Of a stretch of DNA of 64,000 nucleotides, positions 13,101-32,252 are shown piece after piece. The notes under the pieces were generated by a model. That model was given only the letters and a program-made list of their open reading frames with translations, was not told the DNA's origin and made no database searches. The position numbers were made by a program, and so were the translations under genes. Source of the stretch: Amyelois transitella (lineage: Eukaryota; Arthropoda; Insecta; Lepidoptera; Pyralidae); the NCBI RefSeq assembly GCF_032362555.1, contig NC_083525.1:3147501-3211500 (forward strand). Direction: 5' to 3'. Each line of letters starts with the position of its first letter. Position 1 is the first letter of the stretch.

Positions 13101-14893
13101 ATTTCCAGATTCGGCGTATTCGAGCAAGCGAAACAGTTCATGGTCACTGCGGATGGTACTCTCACCACCGCCGGCAAACTTGGTTGCGGTTTGGCCGCCG
13201 GCGTCGCCGAGGCGGTCTTCGCCGTCACCCCCATGGAGACCGTCAAAGTCAAGTTCATAAACGACATGAGGACGGAGAAGCCGAGGTTTAAGGGGTTCTT
13301 CCACGGAGTCAGGACTATTGTGAGAGAGGAAGGTAAGTGTCTCGAATACTTTACGTATTTAAAAAAATACATTTGGGCTAGGTCATCGCCGTTACCACCA
13401 TGTCAAGGTTAAGTTTATTATCGACATGAGGCCGAAAAAGCCGAGATTAAAAGGGATTTTCCATGGTGTCAGGACTATTGTTTAAGAAAAAAGTTTGTTT
13501 TAAAGAACTTTTTGGTGGTTTACAATATACCCTCAGTAAGACAATAGACATTCTTACCTTTTAATCGAAAACTGCTTTCTATAGTCCGGTCACTTGCGCC
13601 GGGAGGATGGGTAACTTTATGGATTCGCTGGATTCTATAACACGAACCTCCAACTTTAGAGCTAAATAATCTGATATTATAATTCATATTTACTAGAGCA
13701 TGCCCGGGGTCCGCCCGCAAAAAACATGAATGAAAGGAAATTCCCCCTTATTTCCATTCCCGTGAGATATCCTAAAAATCCTTTTTGAGCGCATTCCCAT
13801 ATTAAAGTTACTGTCCGCATGCCAATTCATTTCAGCACGATCGGTCCAGTAGTTTGAGTGTTGATATCAGTCAATCATCTTTGCGTTCTACAAAAGGCGG
13901 ACTTAATGCCGTTTGGCATTCTCTGTCAGTTTACCAGCTGACCAAACAGAAAACCTTTAAAGTGCACATGTATAATATATTTATGATAATTTTCCAACTT
14001 CCAGGTGTTGGCGGAGTGTACAAAGGTGTGACAGCGACTGTGATGAAGCAGGGCAGCAACCAAGCCATCAGGTTCTTCGTGATGGAGTCCCTCAGGGACT
14101 GGTACAAGGGCGGGGACAGGGACAAGCCCGTGCCTAAGTACATCGTCGGATTGTTTGGTGGTGTTGCTGGTAAGTGGCTTTCTTAATAATCATACTCTTA
14201 CACAGTCGGGTATTAATATTAGTATATTACATATAAATATAAATTGATTATACTGTGAAAGGATGATCATGTATACAAAAGTGGCACTGAGGTTTGTCAT
14301 AATTGTTTGATTCATTAATGATGCAATTTAATTTATCAACGTTTTAACTATGTCACGTTGTAACTTACCAAAATTTTAACATCCATATTATGTAGTTCTT
14401 AAAACAGAATTAAGATACACTTAATGTTGTTTGAAGAAAAATAAAAAAAATGTGGATGTTATAATGCTGGTTAGTTACAACCTTATAACTTGTTTTATTC
14501 AAATAAAAAGGAAATAAAAATTTTGAATTTTAATTTAATATCATCTTCTTTTTGACTTTAACCCCGCTTACATTTTTCCTGTTGAGGAGTTTACCTTATA
14601 ATATTTAGACAAAAATTAATCGAGACTTTATTTAACGCAAATTTTCTCTTGCAGGTGCGGCCTCGGTATTCGGCAACACGCCAATCGACGTAGTCAAAAC
14701 CCGCATGCAAGGTCTCGAAGCTGCTAAATACAAGAACACTCTTGACTGTTTCCTCAAGATCTGGAAACACGAAGGCCCCCTGGCCTTCTACAAAGGTACA
14801 GTGCCTCGCCTCAGCAGGGTAGTGTTCGATGTGGCCATCACGTTTACTATATACGACAGTATAATGGACATGTTCAATCTAGTTTGGAAGTAG
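4102..14893 (+). CDS. sea: Mitochondrial citrate/tricarboxylate carrier (SLC25A1 type)
   Basis: Five exons join in phase to 317 residues: 4102-4300, 7394-7520, 13109-13332, 14005-14169, 14655-14893 (stop TAG). The product is an inner-membrane carrier that exchanges mitochondrial citrate for malate, supplying cytosolic acetyl-CoA for lipid synthesis and histone acetylation. Three mitochondrial-carrier repeats are visible by their PX[DE]XX[KR] signatures: PTEYVK (about residue 53), PMETVK (about 150) and PIDVVK (about 248), each ending a transmembrane helix. Strings such as [11 protein letters not shown] and YKGTVPRL match human SLC25A1 and Drosophila scheggia, and the length fits the family (human 311). 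An alanine/glycine-rich stretch lies at about 22-32. All introns have GT-AG ends. The start at 4102 was chosen over 3988 because it gives a normal N-terminus. The symbol is by orthology. Confidence 0.93.
6540..6725 (-). repeat. Repeat family B relic
   Basis: This is a reverse-orientation, diverged copy. It shares blocks around 'gagtcaggtttttacac' and 'gaggagcctg' with the fuller copies at 15862-16090 (+) and 54170-54365 (-). Small open frames across it are chance. Confidence 0.5.
7085..7255 (+). repeat. LINE 3'-end-like relic (family D)
   Basis: The stretch 'gcatgcagagaattatgaatgtgcatgaagc...' is a diverged match to 34265-34435 (reverse sense) and 44282-44470. The 34269 copy translates to an R/K-rich segment (PRRTYPDQI ... 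VKSTRNRRTCM ... VDETKKVCRNRG) of the kind found at the C-terminus of lepidopteran non-LTR retrotransposon polyproteins. The family name was not resolved. Confidence 0.5.
7903..8250 (+). repeat. Two family A fragments
   Basis: 7903-8052 starts with the 'gccgtgtggtttt' head and runs to 'ctgtctaccccctcaagga' with internal deletions. 8185-8250 is a separate right-end fragment with 'ggactctgtctaccccgca' and the 'atatgtatgta' tail. About 130 bases of unrelated AT-rich sequence lie between them. Confidence 0.7.
8437..8640 (+). repeat. Repeat family B copy
   Basis: This copy shares 'gtgaggaaacctgc', 'aactggacatgtaac', 'gggttaggttt' and 'ggtcagacgagagtcg' in the same order as the copy at 15862-16090. 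It is a dispersed short element with no coding capacity. Confidence 0.7.
9627..9742 (-). repeat. Internally deleted family A copy
   Basis: The 'acatacatatggtcac...gcggggtagacagagccaac' end is joined directly to the 'ggtgccgggaaccacatggca' end, so most of the middle is missing. The orientation is opposite to the + copies. Confidence 0.75.
10935..11130 (+). mobile_element. Non-autonomous Helitron-like element (Lep1 type)
   Basis: The sequence runs from 'ctactattataaaggcgaaag' through 'actactgaaccgatta' and 'cataggctactttttatccc' to 'gacgaagtcgcgggcggcctctagt'. This is the standard layout of a very common lepidopteran short Helitron-like repeat. It has no terminal inverted repeats and ends with a CTAGT-type 3' end. 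The name Lep1 is assigned from memory of the family. Confidence 0.7.
11131..11612 (-). repeat. Two tandem reverse copies of family A
   Basis: 11131-11365 and 11438-11612 both begin with the 'acatacat.tagtcacg' end and proceed through 'cagctgt', 'gaatcccaagt' and 'ataagcc'. The first follows the Helitron-like element directly. Both are diverged and lack a clean head. Confidence 0.75.
13384..13490 (+). pseudogene. Decayed partial copy of citrate carrier exon 3
   Basis: Starting 52 bases after exon 3, this stretch repeats the 3' half of that exon. 'gccgttaccaccatg', 'aagtttattatcgacatgag', 'aagccgagattaaaaggg' and 'gtcaggactattgt' align in order with 13223-13320. The copy carries substitutions, a small deletion and a stop codon where the exon reads GTG-AGA, and has no splice donor at the matching place. 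It is read as a dead tandem exon duplication rather than an alternative exon. Confidence 0.75.
14357..14481. mobile_element. Small MITE-like element in carrier intron 4
   Basis: The ends form an imperfect inverted repeat of about 29 bp: 'gttgtaacttacca' at the left and 'tggttagttacaac' at the right, extending inward through 'aacatcca / tggatgtt'. At 125 bp, with no coding capacity and an AT-rich middle, it fits a miniature inverted-repeat transposon. No target-site duplication is clear. Confidence 0.6.
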
Positions 14894-17515
14894 TGATGTG
14901 CGTTAATGGTATGGGATTGTTGAAAATGGCCGCCATCTTGTAATTATAAAATATCGCTAATACAATACGTATAAGCGATAATTTGTTCAAATCGCGGACA
15001 GTCCCGTTAGAAATATAATTAATTGATTCTGAAACTGCTTGGTTGAAGCAAAAACAATTATTATTAACAATTTATAAATTTTAAGACAACGAACACGTTA
15101 ATAAAAATGTTGTAACATTATGGCGGCCATTTCGTCATCGTATAAAAAGACCAATCATCGAATTTTATCTCCAAGTGACGTTGAATTTCATCCCAAATGA
15201 TGTTTGTTATAAGAAATGGAAGCATTCAATTGTAGCTTCATATGTATGCTTGCCCAGAAATAAAGCAGAATTAAAGTATAAAACTAGGTACAACGCTATA
15301 ATTTCTCAGAAATAATCTTAAAATGTACTATAACAGGTCAGTTTATATTATTAGTCAGTTTATATTACAGGTTAGTTTATAATTTCTCAGAAATAAGCTT
15401 AAAATGTACTAAAACAGGTCGGTTTATATTCGACGATAGTGCACTATTTTCAAATCACATCACTATCACTCAATATGACATATCTATATGATGTTGCTCT
15501 ATGAAACGCAGAACTAGCGCCCTCATTAACAGGTCTGCTATATTTCCGGTCAAGCGTTAAAAGTGCTTTATAGTTGTACAAATATCTCGGGCAGCGCTCG
15601 GGCTAGTTTTAAGTAGGAAGATTGAATATTTGGGTGTGGCACACATTTTTCACCGTTAGATGTTGCTTATGTTGACGTCACAATTAATTTAATACGTAAG
15701 CGTAATTAAAATGAAATAATGCAGGAAATACACTCATGTATTTGACGCAGTTTGTTGGGCGGTATGTTGACAGTTTTACTATAAGGTTCGTGTATATTAA
15801 GGGCAAATGTTTTATAATTTACTGTACCAATTACGATTTTCGAAGTTATGTACATTAGTTTGATAACTAACCGAAGCTCTTACTGTAAAGGAAACCTGCA
15901 CATTCAGGCAACTGGATGTGTAACCATGTTCGGTCCAATACGGGTTAGGTTCTCCTGCAAAGGTTCTGGAAGTCAGACGGGAATCTCTTCGTGTAAAAAC
16001 CTGAATCACCCAATCCAGGACCCATGGTGAAGGGCTTACCCCGGGCTCCTCTCCAAATTGGTGAGGATCCAACCGGAACTAAAGCCTGGAGAAGTTTTAT
16101 AATTTACTGCCATTGATATATTTTTCAGTCTTTACCTGAGTTAATATTTAATAAAACTAAAACAAAGGTTACTACCATGTAATGATGTGATAGAAGCGGT
16201 AATTCCGTATATACTTTAAGTAATACATTTAAATAAAAAGAAAATAGGTACATTATGTGCTACACCCGATGGTTTTCTAACATCGAAAGATATATTTTTG
16301 TAGGATGCTTAAATGTTCGTAATGTTGTTGATATATTGATACTGACTTCAGGGTTTCTTTGTACAAGATCCGTGTGAATTAAGTACACATGTTTGTTTAA
16401 AAATAAAGATATATGAATTGATATACAAAAATTTAAAAAGCTTCTTTCGAAAGCATCGGTAACAGGTATTCAAAATCTAAAGAATTGGTGCTTGATTTGC
16501 TCGGATCTTATATTTATTTACTTTTATACTCTTCCCGGATTTTTTAAAGTTTATATTTCTATTGTGATCTTTTGACATTTATATTGTATTTCGTATTCTG
16601 CATTTAAAGTCTACATATATGTGTTGGTTTTTTTGACTGTACTAAGTACTTTTTTCAATAATTTATTTTGTAAAACAAAATTGTTACTTTTGTTCAAATA
16701 ATTTTACTTATAACTCTGAAATAGGATTTAGTCACAAATTAAGTTTTAATGTTACGTTTTTTGTATTACATGAAATAAATTACTTTATTTATTTTTGTTT
16801 AAAATCACTCTATTTCTGGAATTTGTAAACAATATTTCAACATCTGTGTTAAATAATTTTACGAAAGCATGGCTTCAGTTATTTATTTTTAGATTGTGTT
16901 TCTTTTGTTAAGTTTCTAGTCTTTTGACAAAACATCTGATATATTGTTGTAATTATTTAAATAATGCATTTTCTTTTGTACTCCCAAGTTTATGAAGTCC
17001 TTTATTTGAAGTTTATTTTTTTTAAAGAGTCAATAAATTCAGTCTTAAGATGTTAAAGGGGCATTCCAGAATATTTTTTGATTTCAAGAACTGTATTTTC
17101 TTATTTATTTTATTCTGCATCGAATGTTGACATGGTTTTATATTATTTATGTTTTAATTGAATAAATGGTATATTGAAAATTAATTTAATAATGTGTGTT
17201 ATTTGATTCCTTTAACTTGTTGTCTGTTTCGGGCAGTTTAAAGAAGGTACTTAAACAAGTACACAATATTATATTTTAACCAATAGCATGCGTCGTAATC
17301 TCAGTCTTGTGATATCTATTTATTACCTTTTTTAAATAAGGGATTAATTTTCTAATTTTCACTCCATTAATAAAACTTATCAGTAAGTAATATGTAAAAT
17401 ATTTATTCGGTGGTAAATTACATTATTACTCTGCTGAATAAACACACCAAATAACTGTTTTTTTTGCACAGATTAGTGAAATAAAGTGAAAATTATTAAG
17501 TTAATAAAAACATAA
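14894..17515. other. Convergent 3' region between citrate carrier and AKR1
   Basis: No coding exon is supported. The region would hold the carrier 3' UTR on the + strand and the AKR1 3' UTR on the - strand. Candidate AATAAA signals on + lie at 15259, 17032 and 17161; a TTTATT (reverse signal) lies at 17402. A family B copy occupies 15862-16090. The rest is AT-rich. Confidence 0.5.
15862..16090 (+). repeat. Repeat family B, fullest copy
   Basis: Ordered blocks: 'cctgcacattcaggcaact', 'ggatgtgtaaccatg', 'gggttaggttctcctgcaa', 'ggaagtcagacgggaatct', 'cctgaatcacccaatccagg' and 'gaggatccaaccggaac'. Other copies lie at 8437 (+), 20903 (+), 54170 (-) and 6540 (-). It resembles a SINE in size, but no clear tRNA-type promoter boxes were found. 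Confidence 0.75.
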
Positions 17516-20283
<2,768 letters not shown>

Positions 20284-21560
20284 TCTATCCAAGTTTATTC
20301 AAAGACTAAATAAATACCACTAATATTGAAACGATATTAACGCGTACTATATAGCCCATCAATTTAAAATAAAACGTAAATATTTTATCTAATGCCGTGG
20401 TAGACATATTATTATCAGATAAACATTAGTATTTTGTGCAGGTGCGTTATAAAATTACTTACATAACATGATGCAATTCGGGCAATTTCGTCATCAATTA
20501 TTAGGTACGTCAAATATTAAGCGTAATTTTAGTCATATACCAAGATAAATACATTCTGAGTTATGTATGTATTTAACTTGCCTATATAGATAGTTACTCA
20601 TTTATGTAGGTTATTTGACTGTATCCAGTTTTATCTATCTAAGTACTCAAAATAGTCATCGGTGATTTTAGAATAGGTAAATACTTACCTGTTATTGATC
20701 AAATCAGCCCTCGTAGTACGGCACGCGCGACGCCGCCGTTATAATCACGCGAAAAACTATCGCTCAGGAACAGCGATAGTTTCACGTCAAAATAAATCAG
20801 AAAACTTGAAAATTGTCAACTGACGCTTTCTAGTCTTCATCCACCTAAAATATTATACTTCTATCTTATATTCTAGCATACATACATAGCTTAAATACTA
20901 ACCGATGCTCCTACGGTGAAGGAAACTTCGTGAGGAAACTTGCACATTCAGGCAACTGGATGTGTTTCTATGATCGATCCAATTTCAAATCAATTTTAAA
21001 CTACTACTACTATTGGTAAGAGCTGATAATAAAAATAAAATATTATGAACAAAAAATGTAAGTATATTTCAACCTTATTTTTTACATTTAATATAACAGT
21101 ATTAAACGAATTCCATATGTACAAATAACACTTATATAAATAACAAAAATATAGGCTACATACATCCATTTTATATTATCACAACAATATATAATATTCT
21201 TCTATTTTGGACAACTACACAATTTACAAAAAAATAAAATACGTAGTAGAAATAAACAGTTAGTTACTCTTAACCATATTTTAACCATATAATCGACAAC
21301 AACATCTGTTTAGTCGTTAAGACAACCGACCCATCATTTTAGTTTAACTGAAAAGGCTAGTATAAATTACTCGTACAAGATATTATGACCAACCTGGAAA
21401 AATAAGTGACGGATATTTTTTTCTTTTAATTTATTGATGGACAGAAAAAATCCGTTACTGTTTTGTCTTTTAAATTTGCCTATTTCGGAAGAGTTATTTT
21501 CATTCAAATATTGTTAGGTTCCAACTGGTTTTCCAGATTGGCTACATCTTCATGGTCCAT
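20284..21560. other. Spacer between the two AKR genes
   Basis: No gene is seen in this 1.28-kb spacer, which holds the promoter side of AKR1 and the 3' side of AKR2. It contains a GC-richer patch at 20710-20760 followed by a perfect 11-bp hairpin (20754-20764 with 20772-20782, 7-nt loop) and a family B fragment at 20903-20985. Confidence 0.5.
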
Positions 21561-24059
21561 CTAGAACGGGAAGTATTTAAGTTTCGACAGAGCTAGCCCG
21601 GGCACACATCTGTGATCGATATTATAACTATCGACAACAGCCATCTCTTCGGGCGTCAGCTGAAAATCGAAGATATCAATGTTCTGAGCTATGCGCGACT
21701 TTGTGAATGATTTCGGAACCACCGCGATGCCGCGTTGTACCTGTGGAAGAAAATTGTTTTATTAGTATGGCAATACTAAGCTAATTAAAGGTTAACTTCT
21801 ACACAAGTGACGTTATTCTGCTCTAAGTAATCATTATGACGTTAAAGATGTAATCATCAGAAGCACGTCAAGCCTATGGGTTACCAAACGTCTCTGTAAA
21901 AAAACTAATTATACTTGTATTCATGGCCGATCGAAGGCCCTTTGGTATAGTACCAGCTAAGTAATGAAATCTCAATCACTGCGCAGTAAGCAAACTTGTA
22001 AGAAACAGGAAAATAAACCGTGTTGTAAGGCAGTACGGTATACATTTGCAAAAAATAAAAAATTATTAAACATACCAAATATTTCAAGGCTATCTGCGCC
22101 CTAGTGTTCCCATATTTGTCTGCGATTTCTCCCAACTTGGGATCCGTTTTGATAGCATCTTTCCCGGCAAACTCCGGCCTCGCCTCAGATATTAGACCGA
22201 GTGGTGTATAAGCCACAGGTATAATGGAATGTGTCTTGCAGTAGTCCACTAGAGAGTGTTGCGTTAGTGTCGGGTTAATCTGGAATATTTTATATATTTA
22301 TGTACATCAAGGAAAATAAGAATGAAAGGTAAAATAAAAAGAAATTCAGTAATTAAGCTTAGTTTCGTGAAAGCCTACACTCTCGAAAAATATGATTAAA
22401 TTGTAATTACTGCACAGATACTAGCCCATTTAAAAGAAGAAAGCCAAGTGTTTTTACTGTTCCCTTAATCAGCCTTTACAATCTGGACGGGAAGAGAAGC
22501 AACAGGTACACTACATTTTTTCATTGCCACCAGACCAACACACATATTTGGCTCATTTACCTAATGCAATCTTCCATAGGTTGCACCAGGTGAATTTGCC
22601 AATTCCCCCTAAGTCGCCTTTTACGACGTCAATGATAAAGAGATGGAGGTGTCTAAATGTAAGGTGTCAAAAACCACAAAGCAGTCAAATAATTTTGGAA
22701 TATAATAAATAAATCTTTGAACGAAAAGATTAAAATTTATCTCACCTCAATTTGATTAACAACAGGTTTAATTGTAGCCACCTTAAGTAGTCTTTCTAAC
22801 TGCTCCTCATTGAAGTTTGAGACGCCTATCGACTTCGTAAGACCCAGATCAACGAGCTTCTCCATACCCTTCCAGGTTTCTAAATAATCTATTTCAGCAT
22901 CTTCCCCTTTATCCTGTCAAAATATTTAGTTGCCAAATAACACTTTCTTGTTCAATAAGATTGAATTTTATTATAACGAGGGGCACTCAGTATCAGATTC
23001 TCATTCCAAAACATAGATAGATAGATAAAACTCTTTATTGCACCATAAGAGTAAAACATACAAAACAGCACAAAGCAAATAGAGATGGTACAAAGGCAGA
23101 CTTTTTTCTATGCAATCTCTTCCAGTCAACCTTTGGAATACATATTAAATGTTTACCTAATTATCCAACAAAACAAGAAGTGCAGGAAACCAAACGGCAT
23201 GGAATATTGATAGTGTGTTTATGAAATACAGTATAAACAATTATTTTTTTTAAAGTGAAGTACTTTTAATAGAATGACACTAGTAAAACTCAAGAAAGTT
23301 TCTTTATTATCCTGTTGTTGTTCTTAACTTACATTAAAAGATACTGGCCAGTGAATTAAATAGAGGTCGACATAGTCCAACCGTAGCTTAGCAAGGGACT
23401 CCTTCAGGGAAGGCAATACATCTGCTTCTGCATGCTTGTCACTCCACAGCTGATCGTATAAAAACATAAAAATAGTTACTAAAATTAAAAAAGAAATTAT
23501 CAAGAAGTTTTTTTTTTCAAATTTAATTTTAATTTCATAGATTCAAGAGCTACATATATTTTGGTGTTTAAAATAATATAATGCTGTTTAGCTTATAAGA
23601 CTTTTTCACTTAAAATAATTTTGTTCACTTAAAGATTTTCTCTTGGTGCTCTGTGGTTAGATATGTTATTCACATTCACTTTTTATATATAGAGAAGAAA
23701 CAGTAGAAATAAATCCTTTCATACCTTAGTAGTAACAAAAAGCTCTACCCGTGTAACAACACCTTGTTTAATTTTATTGCCAATCGCTTCTCCAACTTCC
23801 TCTTCATTTTTATAGCATGATGCTGTGTCTATATGTCGATACCCCAATTCTATGCCCCATTCTACTGCCTGCCTGAATTGTCCAGGTTCTGCCTTTCTCT
23901 ATAATATATAAATGTTAAGATTCAAGATGAGATTCAGTCAATTTATTTATAACTTCTTTGAGTATAAATTTGGCAAACACTTACCGCATAAGTGCCTAAG
24001 CCCACAACAGGCATTACGAATCCACTCGATAACCTAACAGTAGGCGCTTTTGCAACCAT
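21561..24059 (-). CDS. Aldo-keto reductase, copy 2
   Basis: Six exons in transcript order: 24059-23985, 23898-23725, 23449-23333, 22913-22746, 22279-22076, 21740-21561. The exon lengths (75, 174, 117, 168, 204, 180) equal those of copy 1, and the product is again 305 residues. The tetrad is intact: D in [12 protein letters not shown] five residues later, K in VTTK and H in LIHWP. The two proteins agree closely through the barrel (for example [16 protein letters not shown] in both) but differ near the C-terminus, where loops set substrate choice: copy 1 reads CVPKLEW, copy 2 CVPGLAL. This is a tandem duplication with conserved intron positions. The gene is head-to-head with Cdk1, the starts being 693 bp apart. 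Confidence 0.9.
22430..22720 (-). repeat. Degenerate family A-related repeat (AKR2 intron)
   Basis: The blocks 'tactagcccatttaaaagaag', 'cagcctttacaatctggacg' and 'taagtcgccttttacgacg' in this order mark a composite, reverse-orientation copy in the intron between exons 4 and 5 of AKR2. The 62-residue open frame inside it is not a gene. Confidence 0.55.
23015..23165 (-). repeat. Possible LINE 3'-end relic, 'actctttattgcacc' type
   Basis: A (gata)n run followed by 'aaaactctttattgcaccat' and 'gcaatctcttccagtcaac' recurs in part at 29010-29125 ('actgccctttattgcacat'). The 'tttatt' next to a simple repeat suggests the reverse complement of a retrotransposon tail. It lies in AKR2 intron 3. Confidence 0.4.
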
Positions 24060-29657
<5,598 letters not shown>

Positions 29658-29689
29658 TTTTGCTAAAATTTTAAGGAGTTTTGATATGT

Positions 29690-29954
29690 GCCGTGTGGTT
29701 CCCTGTACCAATAAAAAAAAGAATAGGACCACTCCATCTCGTTCCCATGGATGTCGTAAAAGGCGACTAAGGGGTAGGCTTATAAACTTGGGATTCTTCT
29801 TTTAGGCGATGGGCTAGCAACCCGTCACTATTTGAATCTCAATTCTATCATTAAGTCAAACAGCTGAACGTGGCCTATCAGTCTCAGACTGTTGGCTCTG
29901 TCTACCCCGTAAGGGATAAAGACGTGATCATATGTATGTATGTATGTATGTATG
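29690..29954 (+). repeat. Family A, full copy starting 33 bp after the Cdk1 stop
   Basis: The head 'gccgtgtggttccctgtacc' begins just behind the Cdk1 stop codon and the copy ends in a (tatg)n run at 29954. It must lie in the Cdk1 3' UTR or supply its end: an AATAAA at 29710-29715 falls in the A-rich block of the repeat. Confidence 0.9.
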
Positions 29955-32252
29955 TTTTGATATGTAGATAAAGATAATGATTTGGTATGTTCTCACAAGA
30001 AGTTATAGTTTTACTTTTCCACATAATAACAATAGGTCGTCTAAGTAAATTGACCTTTACATACATATAGTCATGTCACGTCCCTTGCGGGGTAGACAGA
30101 GCCAACAGTCTTGGAAAGACTGAAAGGCTAAGTTCAGCTGTATGGCTTCATGATGGATGACCTATCCTATACGGAGTTTTATTGTAAAACTCTGTAAAGG
30201 TCAAGTTACTTAACACAAACAGTTGAATCGTCTTTGTAGAACTCTTGAGTTATTATTTACAGTAGATTTTCAATTTTATATTTTATTTTATATTAGCAGT
30301 GTCATTGAATTATCTAATTTTCACGGGAATAAGCCAAATTATCAGTAAAATATCGATTGGTTTGATTGTCTTTGGTTACTTAATACTTACATCCGATAAA
30401 ATTTAATTGTAAACTGGATATGAATAAAATTGCGCAGAGCGTATAATCTAATAGATTGGTAACTTTTACGGAGTTTTTACTAAGATGGAACTGGAATTTT
30501 AAATTTATGGTTGAAGCGGCTTTGTGGACTGAGAATGATTTATTTTTACATAATTTCGATATAAGTATTGTTCTCGAAGTATTGATAGTTTAAAGTTCTA
30601 AATTATCAATATCTCGACATCGATTCTGTGAGTAGTCTTGGTAATTTGACCTTCACTTAGCAGTATGCAGAGAGAATATTCGTTGTAATTTGAATTAAGT
30701 TTTAAGATGAAGTGATTGGAGCGACTTTGTGGACTGAAAATGACTTATATTAACAAAAGTAACTGAAAATTATATATATATATTTATATTTTTATACTAG
30801 TAATTTGGAGATAAAATCTGAGAAAACAGTTATGGTAGTTACAAATTTATGAGTGAGAATGATGTTTAGTGCAATTGGCTTATTCATTTGAACTTATACA
30901 AATACTCTCGGACCATTTTAAATACCAAAAGACCAACTGCACTAAACACTAATCAAGGTGTATATACATATATAAAGTGTTTGATACGCCGAACAACTCG
31001 AAGTTAATACCGATATGTGCCCAAAATATATTTACTATTATCTTAGACGAAGACATGGTGCTTGAAGGAAATTACCTAACTATATATAGGCAGTAATAAA
31101 TTTGTTTTTTATTGTACTAAGTTAACGTTGGGGATTCCATAATAGAATAATTCTCACTGCCATTACGACGGAATCATCAAGCTTGTGTGAAAAGTTTTTA
31201 AGATCATAGCAATTGGAAATCCGTATATCCGTTATAGTTTTTCTTACTGGGACTTTAATTTACCCAGACGAAGTCGCGGGCAACAGCTAATTTTACCTTT
31301 AACATTGTAATTGTCAGTTTGTACCAAGAATGCGTTAATTGCTTGATTATGATTATATTTGATGTGACTTTAATATATTTTCCATTTTCGTCGATTTAAG
31401 TCGTTAATTGGATAAACTTTTTTCTTTTAGCCTTGAAAGGCTTCTCAATTTAAGTATGAGCGGGGATGCATAGTTTTAGTTGTAAGATATTTAAGTGCGG
31501 ACTTATTATAAGTTTGATGTCTAGTATATGCGTCTGGTACGCGGATAAAGTTTTGAACGCACTTGCTACAAGACACCGACATGATACGACTCAACCCTTC
31601 AAATGCCATTAGAATAATTGGTGCTGAATTGACGCAACTACGACGCATCTGTTTTCTAATTTGGAATTTCACTAACTTGTCCCACGTCGATGACAAAAAT
31701 TATTCATTTATATCCCTGGACATTGCATAAAAACAAAACTCTTATTCTACTTGTCTGAATTAGTTAATTAATCGTTTAACACGTCTGGATATGGTCAAGT
31801 ATATGACGTGCTTTAACGTATAGAGACGAGGTACATACTATGAAAAAAATAATTTCCCAGCTGCTTCCATTGAAGTTTCTGTAACTAGAATTGAACAAAA
31901 ATTGTTGGGCTTCAGATTAGCTGTGTATACATTGCTTGCTCTCATAGATAATAATAGAACGAGACAACTTATTGGAATCTGCGTGTTATTGGTGCTGCTG
32001 TTTCTATAGACCTATTTGTCAGTTAACTTGCAGACTGAGGAAAATCTAATTTGTCGCGTCGCGTCGGGTCGCAAGTGCGTTCGGTGCACAAAGTATTGGA
32101 TTTTGTGTCAATATTAAACGCTAATAATGTGAATTTTTAACAGCTTTCACTGTATTTATTTTTATTAAGACTAGTTTAATGTATTAAAATATAGTTTAGA
32201 TTTCGTCATAGACGTGACGTCATCATTGTAAATAGACATTGCCAAAAATATA
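29955..32252. other. Intergenic AT-rich region right of Cdk1
   Basis: No gene was seen. Contents: a partial reverse family A copy (30057-30165), two diverged copies of a segment with 'gactttgtggactga.aatga' about 205 bp apart (30510 and 30715), a small element with inverted ends 'tgtttagtgcaattgg' / 'ccaactgcactaaaca' at 30863-30948, and a Helitron-like end at 31240-31293. Open frames such as the one at 31445-31696 (-) show no recognisable protein. Confidence 0.5.

Larger units (their letters stand above)
7521..13108 (+). other. Citrate carrier intron 2 (5.6 kb)
   Basis: This is the largest intron of the gene. It holds family A pieces (7903-8052, 8185-8250, 9627-9742, 11131-11365, 11438-11612, 12247-12281), a family B copy (8437-8640), a Helitron-like copy (10935-11130) and a 15-bp inverted repeat (12117-12175). 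Open frames in it follow these repeats or are too short to support, and no gene was seen. Confidence 0.6.

Noticed and set aside
12966-13412. 148-residue frame starting before citrate carrier exon 3
   Set aside because: Only 13109-13332 is exon. The acceptor at 13107-13108, the donor at 13333 and carrier homology define it; the flanks are intron read-through.
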